64,000 nucleotides of DNA from Nematostella vectensis (taxonomy: Eukaryota > Cnidaria > Anthozoa > Actiniaria > Edwardsiidae), in NCBI RefSeq assembly GCF_932526225.1, contig NC_064037.1, positions 19,223,471-19,287,470 of the forward strand. Direction: 5' to 3'. Every line of letters begins with the position of its first letter. The stretch's first letter is position 1. The notes under the pieces were generated by a model, which was not told the DNA's origin, ran no database searches, and saw only the letters and a list, made by a program, of their open reading frames with translations. Shown here piece after piece: positions 34,019 through 46,862 of this stretch. A program made the translations under genes and the position numbers.

Positions 34019-37000
34019 ACCTTTTGCCATCGCTGTTAGAATCCTTTGTCTTTCATGTTACTCCATCAATACACATATTTTCCGAACAAATTCGCATCAT
34101 TTACGTGAGCTTATCTATTTCATGGTAACGCATCGGCTTGTGTCAAAGCGTTCGTTCGTTCTAAATTTGGTCGCATATTTTACTTACCGAATATGCATAA
34201 GTGCTACGTCACTTCCGTTCTATTCTTAACCCAGAAAAGTTAGTTTTCTTTGTTTACTTTAGTCTTATAATATTATTTCTTATAATATTTCTGCGCTACA
34301 ATTTATTTTACAATTACTTTCGCTGTAATAGAAACTATTCTATTATTTGTGGTGGTTTTTTGTACACTTTTTTGACATATTTCCTGTTCATTTTTTACAT
34401 CATTTAGGCATTAGATTCATACTCTATATTCACTGTTAGTTTCAGAGAGTAGTTTTAACTCCAAAAAGGGAGTAAAAAACTGAGGTACAAAATGACTCCC
34501 TTTTTGGAGTAATTTTTTACTCCCTTTTTTCTACTCTCTCAAGGGAGTAGATTTTACCCCTGTAGGGGAGTAACTAAAGGGAGTGATTTACTAGGTTGCT
34601 TGCTATTACTCCATTAAAGGAGTACAATTTACCCTCAAAATGGAGTTATTTTTTACTCCTTTTTTTCCTACTCTCTCAGGGGAGTAGATTTTACCCACTT
34701 TAGGGGGTAGCTAAGTGGAGTAATTTACTAGGTTGCTTGTAGTTACTCCATTAAAAGAGTACAATTCACCCTCAAAATGGGAGTCAATTTTTACTCCCTA
34801 TTTTGTTATTTCCCCCTACTAATTGGGTAACTAAAGGGATGATTTCAACCCCTCCCCCCTGTTTTTACAAAATGGCCGTTTAAACTCCACCTACTTCAGG
34901 GGTTAATACTGGAGAAATTAGAGTAATTTAGAAACACCAAGGGAAAGACGTTATTATGAATTTGACAAATCATTTAATTAAACAATTCAGTTTAAGAAAT
35001 AACAAAAATATAAGTTGAAAAAATGTTTGAAAAATAATAGTCATTTGACATAAAGTATCCAGGACAAAATTACTACAAGTGTCCCAACATAACAAAGCTG
35101 AAACAAACATACACAATATTATTTTTCTATAACAACTTTAACAGCTTTTGAACATTACCCTTTTTGGCATCATTACGGTTTTCCAAAAGAACTGCCTCCT
35201 CCTCCATCTTTGTATATTCAGATAAGAAGCTAGAAGCCTAATGCCTCTATATGCACCATTTAAATTTAAACCTGGTAGGCTAGCTTGAAAAGATAACTAG
35301 GTTATTCATATGCAGGGTTTACGGTGATCAGAATATACAGACAAAAACCAACTACAGTAACATTAGATATTCAGAATAAATATCTGGACAAATTTTAGGT
35401 GCAAGACTGATTACTAGGTTTTTACTAAGCTAAGTTATTCAATTAAACAAGAGACTCTTTCAGGGGTGTTAAGGTAAGGACGATGGCATTAGGGGGTGGG
35501 TGCACAGGGGTACAGGATATGAACGGCAGGGTCACAGGGGTGCAAGTTGGTAAGCGCTTGGTCATACATGGGTAAAGGGTAGTTATGTGATTAGGTGTCA
35601 TAGGGGTGTAGGTCAGTTAGGGATGGGTAGGCAGGGATATAGGGTAGTAAGTGCTAGGTCATAGGGGTGTAGCTTTGTTAGGGGTTGGTACTCAGGGGTA
35701 TAGGGTAGTAAGTGCTAAGTCATAGGGGTGTAACTTAGTTAGCGGTGGGTACTCATGGGTATAGGGTAGTCAGTGCTAGGTCGTAGGGGTTTAGCTTAGT
35801 TAGGGGTGGGTACTCAGGGGTATAGGGTAGTTACAGCCAAGTCATAAGGGTGTAGCTAAGTTAGGGGTAGGTATTCAGGGGTATAGGGTAGTTAGTGCTA
35901 GGTAGTAGAGGTGTAGTTTAGATAGGGTTGGGTATTCAGGGGTATAGGCCAGTTAGTGCTAGGTCGTAGGGGTGTAGCTTAGCTAGGTGTAGGTACTCAG
36001 GGGTAAAGGCTAGTTTGTGCTAGGACATAGGAGTGTAGTTTAGTTAGGAGTGGGTACACAGGGTTATAGGGGTGTAGTTTAGTTAGGGTATGGTTTTAAG
36101 GGGTATAGGGTAGTTAGTGCTACGTCACAGGGGTGTAGCTTAGCAAGGGTTGGGTACTCAGGGGTAAAGTGTAGTTATTGCTAGGTCATAGGGGTGAGGC
36201 TCAGTTAGGGGTAGGTATTCAGGAGTATAGCGTAGTTAGTGCTAGGTCGTAGGGGTGTAGCTTAGTTAGGCGTGGATACTCAGGGATATAGGGTAGCTAT
36301 TATTATTAATTATTTTTATTAATTATTATAATGTACCCATATTACCTAGCTCTTGAAACCATGTCACTGGTTGAACCATCCCCTAAAACCCTGCATCTCC
36401 AAGACCAAGCCATTGATACCCTCTACCCCTGTGTACCCACTCATTCATAACTTGCACCCCTATGACCTAGTTCTTGATATCATTGACCCTTATTACCATC
36501 CCTTGAATTCTAGTACCCGTTTGACCAACTCTTGTTACCCTGTACACCTGTCAACTCACCCACTAACTCACTTATCTTAAAGTTCCCTTAACTTCCTTAT
36601 CTTAACACCCCTGAAAAAATCCCAAGTTGATCTGACCTGGATTCGAACCACGGGCCTCTTGTTTGAGAAGCGAAGCCCGTACCACTGAGCTATCGCGCCA
36701 CTCTCTTGAAAACTAGAAGTAACTACCGTATAGCCTTGTTTACCCAGCCTTATAAGGTATAGAGTAGTTTTTCCTTGATATCTCGAGAGTGGCGCTATGG
36801 CTCAGTGGTACAGGCTTCGCTTCTCAAGCAAATGGGCCAGGGTTCGAATCCAGGTAAGATAAACTAGAGACTTTTTCAGGGGTGTTAAGGTAAGGACGGT
36901 GGCATTAGGGGGTGGGTGCACAGGGGAAAAGAATGTAAACGACAGAGTCACAGGTGTGCAAGTTGGTAAGTGCTTGGTTATACATGGGTAAAGGGTAGTT

Positions 37001-38402
37001 ATGTGATTAGGTGTCATAGGGGTGTAGGTCAGTTATTGATGGGTAGGCAAGGATATAGGGTAGTAAGTGCTAGGTCATAGGGGTGTAGCTTAGTTAGGGG
37101 TTGGTACTCAGGGGTATAGGGTAATAAGTGCTAAGTCATAGGGGTGTAGCTTAGTTAGCGGTGGGTACTCATGGGTGTAGGGTAGTTAGTGCTAGGTCGT
37201 AGGGGTTTAGCTTAGTTAGGGGTGGGTACTCAGGGGTATAGGGTAAGTACAGCCAAGTCATAAGGGTGTAGCTTAGTTACGGGTGGGTACTCAGGGGTAT
37301 AGGCTAGTTAGTGATAGGTCGTAGGGGTGTAGCTTAGCTAGGTGTGGGTACTCAGGGGTATAGGCTAGTTTGTGCTAGGACATAGGGGTGTAGTTTAGTT
37401 AGGAGTGGGTACACAGGGTTATAGGGGTGTAGTATAGTTAGGGTTGGGTATTCAGGGGTATAAGGTAGTTAGTGCTACGTCACAGGGGTGTAGCTTAGCA
37501 AGGGTTTGGTTCTCAGGGGTAAAGTGTAGTTATTGCTAGGTCATAGGGGTGAGGCTCAGTTAGGGGTAGGTATACAGGACTATAGCGTAGTTAAAGCTAG
37601 GTCGTAGGGGTGTAGCTTAGTTAGGCGTGGATACTCAGGGATATAGGGTAGCTATTATTATTATTAATTATTATTATTAATTATTATTATGTACCCATTT
37701 TATCTAGATCTTGAAACCCTGTGCCTGTTTGAACCATCCCCTAAAACCCTGCACCTCCAAGACCAAGCCATTGATACCCTCTACCCCTGTGTACCCACTC
37801 ATTCATAACTTGCACCCTTATGACCTAGTTTTTGATATCATTGACCCATATTTACTAACTACCTTCTCCACTAAACAAAAAAAAAACCCTTTATTCATAA
37901 CTCTCATGTCGTTTTATTATCAACCCCATCTCTTATTACAACCTTAACCCGTCGTCTCATAACCCTATAATCTTAACCACCCGGACATAACCTGACAGAA
38001 TTACTTCTCCGTTTATTACAATCATTCAAGATCTGTTTTACATTCTTTTCTGGAGAATTATTTTGTTCTTATACACAACTTCAAGCTAGTTTCTGCTTTG
38101 TGAATTGCTTCACCAACAATTTACTCATCGGGTCAGGCACGAGGTCACTCGAGTTTAAACAAGCAATTATCTCCGTTCCTATAACACGTACGACCTCATT
38201 ATGAATGGGGGAGATCTGTTAGATCTGTTTTACATTCTTTTCTGGAGAATGATTTTGTTCTTATACACAACTTCAAGCTATATTCTGCTTTGTGAATTGC
38301 TTCACTAACAATTTACTCATCGGGTCAGGCACGAGGTCACTCGAGTTTAAACAAGCAATTATCTCCGTTCCTATAACACGTACGACCTCATTTAACACTC
38401 TA
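34019..38402. repeat. Array unit 8 (4384 bp, W head, W tail)
   Basis: W throughout. The junction with unit 7 carries a private G (acacgctaacc) at about 34015. Confidence 0.93.
36634..36858. repeat. tRNA-like inverted pair, unit 8 (36634-36699 minus; 36791-36858 plus)
   Basis: W-type pair, long CT run. Confidence 0.5.
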
Positions 38403-41400
38403 ACCTTTTGCCATCGCTGTTAGAATCCTTTGTCTTTCATGTTACTCCATCAATACACATATTTTCCGAACAAATTCGCATCATTTACGTGAGCTTATCT
38501 ATTTCATGGTAACGCATCGGCTTGTGTCAAAGCGTTCGTTCGTTCTAAATTTGGTCGCATATTTTACTTACCGAATATGCATAAGTGCTACGTCACTTCC
38601 GTTCTATTCTTAACCCAGAAAAGTTAGTTTTCTTTGTTTACTTTAGTCTTATAATATTATTTCTTATAATATTTCTGCGCTACAATTTATTTTACAATTA
38701 CTTTCGCTGTAATAGAAACTATTCTATTATTTGTGGTGGTTTTTTGTACACTTTTTTGACATATTTCCTGTTCATTTTTTACATCATTTAGGCATTAGAT
38801 TCATACTCTATATTCACTGTTAGTTTCAGAGAGTAGTTTTAACTCCAAAAAGGGAGTAAAAAACTGAGGTACAAAATGACTCCCTTTTTGGAGTAATTTT
38901 TTACTCCCTTTTTTCTACTCTCTCAAGGGAGTAGATTTTACCCCTGTAGGGGAGTAACTAAAGGGAGTGATTTACTAGGTTGCTTGCTATTACTCCATTA
39001 AAGGAGTACAATTTACCCTCAAAATGGAGTTATTTTTTACTCCTTTTTTTCCTACTCTCTCAGGGGAGTAGATTTTACCCACTTTAGGGGGTAGCTAAGT
39101 GGAGTAATTTACTAGGTTGCTTGTAGTTACTCCATTAAAAGAGTACAATTCACCCTCAAAATGGGAGTCAATTTTTACTCCCTATTTTGTTATTTCCCCC
39201 TACTAATTGGGTAACTAAAGGGATGATTTCAACCCCTCCCCCCTGTTTTTACAAAATGGCCGTTTAAACTCCACCTACTTCAGGGGTTAATACTGGAGAA
39301 ATTAGAGTAATTTAGAAACACCAAGGGAAAGACGTTATTATGAATTTGACAAATCATTTAATTAAACAATTCAGTTTAAGAAATAACAAAAATATAAGTT
39401 GAAAAAATGTTTGAAAAATAATAGTCATTTGACATAAAGTATCCAGGACAAAATTACTACAAGTGTCCCAACATAACAAAGCTGAAACAAACATACACAA
39501 TATTATTTTTCTATAACAACTTTAACAGCTTTTGAACATTACCCTTTTTGGCATCATTACGGTTTTCCAAAAGAACTGCCTCCTCCTCCATCTTTGTATA
39601 TTCAGATAAGAAGCTAGAAGCCTAATGCCTCTATATGCACCATTTAAATTTAAACCTGGTAGGCTAGCTTGAAAAGATAACTAGGTTATTCATATGCAGG
39701 GTTTACGGTGATCAGAATATACAGACAAAAACCAACTACAGTAACATTAGATATTCAGAATAAATATCTGGACAAATTTTAGGTGCAAGACTGATTACTA
39801 GGTTTTTACTAAGCTAAGTTATTCAATTAAACAAGAGACTCTTTCAGGGGTGTTAAGGTAAGGACGATGGCATTAGGGGGTGGGTGCACAGGGGTACAGG
39901 ATATGAACGGCAGGGTCACAGGGGTGCAAGTTGGTAAGCGCTTGGTCATACATGGGTAAAGGGTAGTTATGTGATTAGGTGTCATAGGGGTGTAGGTCAG
40001 TTAGGGATGGGTAGGCAGGGATATAGGGTAGTAAGTGCTAGGTCATAGGGGTGTAGCTTTGTTAGGGGTTGGTACTCAGGGGTATAGGGTAGTAAGTGCT
40101 AAGTCATAGGGGTGTAACTTAGTTAGCGGTGGGTACTCATGGGTATAGGGTAGTCAGTGCTAGGTCGTAGGGGTTTAGCTTAGTTAGGGGTGGGTACTCA
40201 GGGGTATAGGGTAGTTACAGCCAAGTCATAAGGGTGTAGCTAAGTTAGGGGTAGGTATTCAGGGGTATAGGGTAGTTAGTGCTAGGTAGTAGAGGTGTAG
40301 TTTAGATAGGGTTGGGTATTCAGGGGTATAGGCCAGTTAGTGCTAGGTCGTAGGGGTGTAGCTTAGCTAGGTGTAGGTACTCAGGGGTAAAGGCTAGTTT
40401 GTGCTAGGACATAGGAGTGTAGTTTAGTTAGGAGTGGGTACACAGGGTTATAGGGGTGTAGTTTAGTTAGGGTATGGTTTTAAGGGGTATAGGGTAGTTA
40501 GTGCTACGTCACAGGGGTGTAGCTTAGCAAGGGTTGGGTACTCAGGGGTAAAGTGTAGTTATTGCTAGGTCATAGGGGTGAGGCTCAGTTAGGGGTAGGT
40601 ATTCAGGAGTATAGCGTAGTTAGTGCTAGGTCGTAGGGGTGTAGCTTAGTTAGGCGTGGATACTCAGGGATATAGGGTAGCTATTATTATTAATTATTTT
40701 TATTAATTATTATAATGTACCCATATTACCTAGCTCTTGAAACCATGTCACTGGTTGAACCATCCCCTAAAACCCTGCATCTCCAAGACCAAGCCATTGA
40801 TACCCTCTACCCCTGTGTACCCACTCATTCATAACTTGCACCCCTATGACCTAGTTCTTGATATCATTGACCCTTATTACCATCCCTTGAATTCTAGTAC
40901 CCGTTTGACCAACTCTTGTTACCCTGTACACCTGTCAACTCACCCACTAACTCACTTATCTTAAAGTTCCCTTAACTTCCTTATCTTAACACCCCTGAAA
41001 AAATCCCAAGTTGATCTGACCTGGATTCGAACCACGGGCCTCTTGTTTGAGAAGCGAAGCCCGTACCACTGAGCTATCGCGCCACTCTTGAAAACTAGAA
41101 GTAACTACCGTATAGCCTTGTTTACCCAGCCTTATAAGGTATAGAGTAGTTTTTCCTTGATATCTCGAGAGTGGCGCTATGGCTCAGTGGTACAGGCTTC
41201 GCTTCTCAAGCAAATGGGCCAGGGTTCGAATCCAGGTAAGATAAACTAGAGACTTTTTCAGGGGTGTTAAGGTAAGGACGGTGGCATTAGGGGGTGGGTG
41301 CACAGGGGAAAAGAATGTAAACGACAGAGTCACAGGTGTGCAAGTTGGTAAGTGCTTGGTTATACATGGGTAAAGGGTAGTTATGTGATTAGGTGTCATA

Positions 41401-42784
41401 GGGGTGTAGGTCAGTTATTGATGGGTAGGCAAGGATATAGGGTAGTAAGTGCTAGGTCATAGGGGTGTAGCTTAGTTAGGGGTTGGTACTCAGGGGTATA
41501 GGGTAATAAGTGCTAAGTCATAGGGGTGTAGCTTAGTTAGCGGTGGGTACTCATGGGTGTAGGGTAGTTAGTGCTAGGTCGTAGGGGTTTAGCTTAGTTA
41601 GGGGTGGGTACTCAGGGGTATAGGGTAAGTACAGCCAAGTCATAAGGGTGTAGCTTAGTTACGGGTGGGTACTCAGGGGTATAGGCTAGTTAGTGATAGG
41701 TCGTAGGGGTGTAGCTTAGCTAGGTGTGGGTACTCAGGGGTATAGGCTAGTTTGTGCTAGGACATAGGGGTGTAGTTTAGTTAGGAGTGGGTACACAGGG
41801 TTATAGGGGTGTAGTATAGTTAGGGTTGGGTATTCAGGGGTATAAGGTAGTTAGTGCTACGTCACAGGGGTGTAGCTTAGCAAGGGTTTGGTTCTCAGGG
41901 GTAAAGTGTAGTTATTGCTAGGTCATAGGGGTGAGGCTCAGTTAGGGGTAGGTATACAGGACTATAGCGTAGTTAAAGCTAGGTCGTAGGGGTGTAGCTT
42001 AGTTAGGCGTGGATACTCAGGGATATAGGGTAGCTATTATTATTATTAATTATTATTATTAATTATTATTATGTACCCATTTTATCTAGATCTTGAAACC
42101 CTGTGCCTGTTTGAACCATCCCCTAAAACCCTGCACCTCCAAGACCAAGCCATTGATACCCTCTACCCCTGTGTACCCACTCATTCATAACTTGCACCCT
42201 TATGACCTAGTTTTTGATATCATTGACCCATATTTACTAACTACCTTCTCCACTAAACAAAAAAAAAACCCTTTATTCATAACTCTCATGTCGTTTTATT
42301 ATCAACCCCATCTCTTATTACAACCTTAACCCGTCGTCTCATAACCCTATAATCTTAACCACCCGGACATAACCTGACAGAATTACTTCTCCGTTTATTA
42401 CAATCATTCAAGATCTGTTTTACATTCTTTTCTGGAGAATTATTTTGTTCTTATACACAACTTCAAGCTAGTTTCTGCTTTGTGAATTGCTTCACCAACA
42501 ATTTACTCATCGGGTCAGGCACGAGGTCACTCGAGTTTAAACAAGCAATTATCTCCGTTCCTATAACACGTACGACCTCATTATGAATGGGGGAGATCTG
42601 TTAGATCTGTTTTACATTCTTTTCTGGAGAATGATTTTGTTCTTATACACAACTTCAAGCTATATTCTGCTTTGTGAATTGCTTCACTAACAATTTACTC
42701 ATCGGGTCAGGCACGAGGTCACTCGAGTTTAAACAAGCAATTATCTCCGTTCCTATAACACGTACGACCTCATTTAACACTCTA
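38403..42784. repeat. Array unit 9 (4382 bp, W head, W tail)
   Basis: W throughout, with the short CT run in the tRNA-like spacer. It is the last complete unit. Confidence 0.93.
41018..41240. repeat. tRNA-like inverted pair, unit 9 (41018-41083 minus; 41173-41240 plus)
   Basis: W-type pair, short CT run; the last pair inside the array. Confidence 0.5.
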
Positions 42785-44210
42785 ACCTTTTGCCATCGCT
42801 GTTAGAATCCTTTGTCTTTCATGTTACTCCATCAATACACATATTTTCCGAACAAATTCGCATCATTTACGTGAGCTTATCTATTTCATGGTAACGCATC
42901 GGCTTGTGTCAAAGCGTTCGTTCGTTCTAAATTTGGTCGCATATTTTACTTACCGAATATGCATAAGTGCTACGTCACTTCCGTTCTATTCTTAACCCAG
43001 AAAAGTTAGTTTTCTTTGTTTACTTTAGTCTTATAATATTATTTCTTATAATATTTCTGCGCTACAATTTATTTTACAATTACTTTCGCTGTAATAGAAA
43101 CTATTCTATTATTTGTGGTGGTTTTTTGTACACTTTTTTGACATATTTCCTGTTCATTTTTTACATCATTTAGGCATTAGATTCATACTCTATATTCACT
43201 GTTAGTTTCAGAGAGTAGTTTTAACTCCAAAAAGGGAGTAAAAAACTGAGGTACAAAATGACTCCCTTTTTGGAGTAATTTTTTACTCCCTTTTTTCTAC
43301 TCTCTCAAGGGAGTAGATTTTACCCCTGTAGGGGAGTAACTAAAGGGAGTGATTTACTAGGTTGCTTGCTATTACTCCATTAAAGGAGTACAATTTACCC
43401 TCAAAATGGAGTTATTTTTTACTCCTTTTTTTCCTACTCTCTCAGGGGAGTAGATTTTACCCACTTTAGGGGGTAGCTAAGTGGAGTAATTTACTAGGTT
43501 GCTTGTAGTTACTCCATTAAAAGAGTACAATTCACCCTCAAAATGGGAGTCAATTTTTACTCCCTATTTTGTTATTTCCCCCTACTAATTGGGTAACTAA
43601 AGGGATGATTTCAACCCCTCCCCCCTGTTTTTACAAAATGGCCGTTTAAACTCCACCTACTTCAGGGGTTAATACTGGAGAAATTAGAGTAATTTAGAAA
43701 CACCAAGGGAAAGACGTTATTATGAATTTGACAAATCATTTAATTAAACAATTCAGTTTAAGAAATAACAAAAATATAAGTTGAAAAAATGTTTGAAAAA
43801 TAATAGTCATTTGACATAAAGTATCCAGGACAAAATTACTACAAGTGTCCCAACATAACAAAGCTGAAACAAACATACACAATATTATTTTTCTATAACA
43901 ACTTTAACAGCTTTTGAACATTACCCTTTTTGGCATCATTACGGTTTTCCAAAAGAACTGCCTCCTCCTCCATCTTTGTATATTCAGATAGGAAGCTAGA
44001 AGCCTAATGCCTCTATATGCACCATTTAAATTTAAACCTGGTAGGCTAGCTTGAAAAGATAACTAGGTTATTCATATGCAGGGTTTACTGTGATCAGAAT
44101 ATACGGACAAAAACCAACTACAGTAACATTAGATATTCAGAATAAATATCTGGACAAATTTTAGGTGCAAGACTGATTACTAGGTTTTTACTAAGCTAAG
44201 TTATTCAATT
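42785..44210. repeat. Array unit 10, partial (1426 bp, W head only)
   Basis: Contains only the A module and the ACTCC cluster. It follows the consensus to gttattcaatt and then switches to unrelated sequence (ttgtgcttcaagtaac) where other units continue into aaacaagagac and the minisatellite. It has private SNPs (ataggaagc, gtttactgtgatc) and shares atacggac with unit 1, against atacagac in the inner units. Confidence 0.93.
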
Positions 44211-45094
44211 TTGTGCTTCAAGTAACAGTTTATAAAGCATAGGCGCTTTAGATGTAAGTACAGTGATTAGTGAATAACTTAATTTACAAAGTTTTTATTC
44301 GTTTCTTGCGATTTACGCATTGATACATTCCTTATACCTCAAACTTCTTTCTTTTCTGGCTTTGCAACTCGAGCACATTTTACTATCTCTATCATAATGT
44401 CCTGCGAAGATAATAAGAGAAACACATAAGAAGGTAGTATTGCTTTGGAAGATAACAAAGAATCACAAAACATATCAGTCTAGTTCGAGAAATCCGCCCA
44501 CGAACGATGATTTGATGCTGAAGTTGGTCGCAAAAAGCACATTTACTATTGAACCTATCACATTATAAAGCCCATTACATACTAACCTTTAACTTCAATC
44601 CATGTTCTGCCATCAAATCCTTAAAAAAGGAGAATTACGCGTTGAAAAGACCGGAATAAATGGCTATCCGTTTGGAGGCTGTGATAATGGCTTTCGTTCG
44701 AAACCGTTATGATTTTGCGCCTTGGGCCCAAGCCCCTCTCGGCCACTAAAGCGAAGGACGCCCGGTACATTTTGCTTTTACGGGCCCTGGTGAGCCGTCT
44801 TCTATCTGCAAAGCGGGACTTCTTTTTTTTTTATATAATCTCAAGTAGCATTTCTATTAGAAACAATATATATATTATTTTATAATGTTCAAATCGGATC
44901 TAAGAATTTTATACAATTATCAACCTACCTATCTTTCTTTTCAATGCAGTACTAATTATTCTGAGCGAATTCTGAAAGTACACCACATAAAACTCGTGTT
45001 CGAGTCCAATGCCTGTCTTTGATTACATTTCTTATTGTTGTAATATAGCTGACAATATATGTAAGTATGGTGAGGCCTGTTCTTGTATTGAAAA
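44211..45094. other. Unique non-coding stretch at the array edge
   Basis: No open frame of note. At 44690-44835 there is a GC-richer patch (gccttgggcccaagcccctctcgg and onward) ending in a run of ten T. It also contains a GTTCGAAACC word, which could suggest a small pol III-derived repeat, but no A box or fold is clear and I do not assign it. Confidence 0.5.
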
Positions 45095-45305
45095 TGTTCT
45101 TTTAGGATTTCCTAAGAATTTCCTAAGAGTTCCTAAATTGTAGAATGCTTCAAATCTTCTTCCTAAGATTTTCTTATCCAAATTATTCCGATTTTCTGGT
45201 CTACTGCTTATACGCTAGAAAATCCTAGGAATTTTTAGGAAGTTTAATCATATTTTGTTGTTTTGATCGAACTTAGGAAATCTTAGGAAACTCCTAGGCA
45301 CATGG
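45095..45305. repeat. CCTAAGA-motif inverted repeat, MITE-like
   Basis: The left end repeats ttcctaagaatttcctaagag. The right end, read inward on the other strand, gives the similar ttcctaagatttcctaag. The centre repeats the same words in both orientations (cctaagattttc, gaaaatcctagg). It is a short palindromic element with no coding content. I could not define a target duplication. Confidence 0.55.
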
Positions 45306-45414
45306 TAGAGTTTTTAGTCTCAATACCAATAAATACGATAAATTATTATTTTTATCTTTTGTCTTATATAATAAAGACTATCGTTTTCCTTCTTAAATTC
45401 AGCTAATTCAGAGT

Positions 45415-45895
45415 AAAAAAACAACTCCCTTTATTTTATATATTTGGAGTGGTTTGTAACTGCTCTAAAAAGATACAGCTGGAGTAAAAACTACTCTTTC
45501 AACACGAGATGGCTGGAGTAGTTTTTACTCTTCAAAACCTACCCCCTCAAAGGAGTATTTTTACTCCATTTCTTGACCATCTGGAGTAAAAATAACTCTT
45601 TTTACTTCAGATAGTTGGAGTAGCTTTTACTAGTAGCTAAAATTACCTCCCAGAAAAGAGTACTTTTTAATCTATTATTTGACCAACAAGAGTGAAAATT
45701 ACTCTTTTTCTAATAAACATTCGATACTCATTCTCAGCAGAGTAAAACTTACTCCGTTAAGGGAGTAAACAAAAAAAATACTCCTCAGTGGAGTAGTTTT
45801 TACTCCAATAAAGGAGTTCAAATTACTCCTTTAAAAGTACTCCATCGCAAAGAGCAGTTTTTACTCTCTGAGTGGAGTAAAAATAACTCCCTGAA
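45415..45895. repeat. Second ACTCC/GGAGT motif cluster (outside the array)
   Basis: About 25 occurrences of ggagta, tactcc or one-base variants within 480 bp, alternating in orientation, as in the array modules at 4010-4450. The copies are too diverged from the array version for a simple duplication, so the motif belongs to a dispersed family. Confidence 0.65.
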
Positions 45896-45957
45896 ACAAA
45901 CAGTGTTGTCATAGTAATGGTCATGATATACTATTTCATACCTAGTAGTTCCCACAA

Positions 45958-46860
45958 CTACATCTACTCCACATCTCCCTCACCACCACTCTTACCTACA
46001 CACCGTACCAATTTTTTTCCCCCACCAACACAGACATTAGCCATCTCCATACCACACCATATTATTACTAATTTTTTTTTCACCTACCCACCACACACTA
46101 CCACAACCTATTCTATAGTCCCACTATCGTTTCACCACCCCCCACCACCTACTAGTCTAACCTATCCACCTCTTCACCGTAATTACATTACTACCATCTC
46201 CACTCTGCATTGCTTTACTAGCCATCCTTCACCGTCACCCTCCAACATTACCATACCACATGATCACACCCACCTCACTACCACACCACTTTAGGCCCCT
46301 ACGTCTTGGTACGAATACCCGACCCAAACCATAAAGTCCAACACCTTACGATCACCTAACATCATAACGATACATCATCACCCACATTTACACCATAACC
46401 TCACAAATTTTAAACCGTCCTCCGCACCACCACCATTTTAAAACACATAGACCCATCACGCTAAATTATAAGCCTTATCTACTCCACATCCCCCTCACCA
46501 CCACTCTCACCTATACACCGTACCAAAATTTTTTCACCACCAACACAGCCATTAACCATCTCCCTACCACACCATATTATTATTACTATTATTACTACTA
46601 TTATTATTTCACCTACCCACCACACTACCACAACCTTTTTTAAAGTCCCACTTTATCTTTCAACCACCCTCCACCACCTACCAGTCTAACCTATCCACCT
46701 CCCCACCGTAATTACATTACTACCATCTCCACTCCACATTACCTTACGAGCCATCCCTCACCATCACCCTCCAACATCACCATACCATACGATTACACCC
46801 ACCTCACTACCACACCACTTTAGGCCCCTACGTCTTGGTACGAATACCCGATCCAAACCA
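45958..46860. repeat. C-rich duplicated block (two copies, 515 bp apart)
   Basis: Copy 1 runs from about 45962 to 46331 and copy 2 from about 46477 to 46858. Both start atctactccacatc and end cgtcttggtacgaatacccga(c/t)c, separated by about 145 bp. The plus strand is ACC/CCA-rich. A 125-codon frame from 45917 across copy 1 is rich in T, P, S and H, is not preserved in copy 2, and is not a credible gene. Copy 2 runs directly into the 61-bp family at 46863. Confidence 0.75.
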
Positions 46861-46862
46861 AA

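Larger units (their letters stand above)
3601..44210. repeat. Tandem array of about 4.38-kb units (9 full + 1 partial)
   Basis: The anchor accttttgccatcgctg recurs at 3601, 7848, 12229, 16551, 20933, 25317, 29639, 34019, 38403 and 42785. Unit lengths are 4247, 4381, 4322, 4382, 4384, 4322, 4380, 4384 and 4382 bp. Units differ by scattered SNPs and small indels only. No plausible protein is encoded; the short frames inside are readings of AT-rich or C-rich repeat DNA. Each unit has the module order detailed for unit 1. The array ends at about 44210, where the last unit departs from the consensus just before the first minisatellite block. Confidence 0.97.

Noticed and set aside
3601-44210. CRISPR-like array
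   Set aside because: The repeats are 4.38-kb units or contiguous 61-bp monomers with no unique spacers, in a eukaryotic context.
44690-44835. Possible small nuclear RNA or 5S-like gene ending in T10
   Set aside because: It does not match U1, U6 or 5S landmarks that I know, and no internal promoter is clear.
45917-46294. 125-codon T/P/S-rich frame
   Set aside because: It arises from ACC/CCA-rich repeat DNA and is not kept in the second copy of the block.
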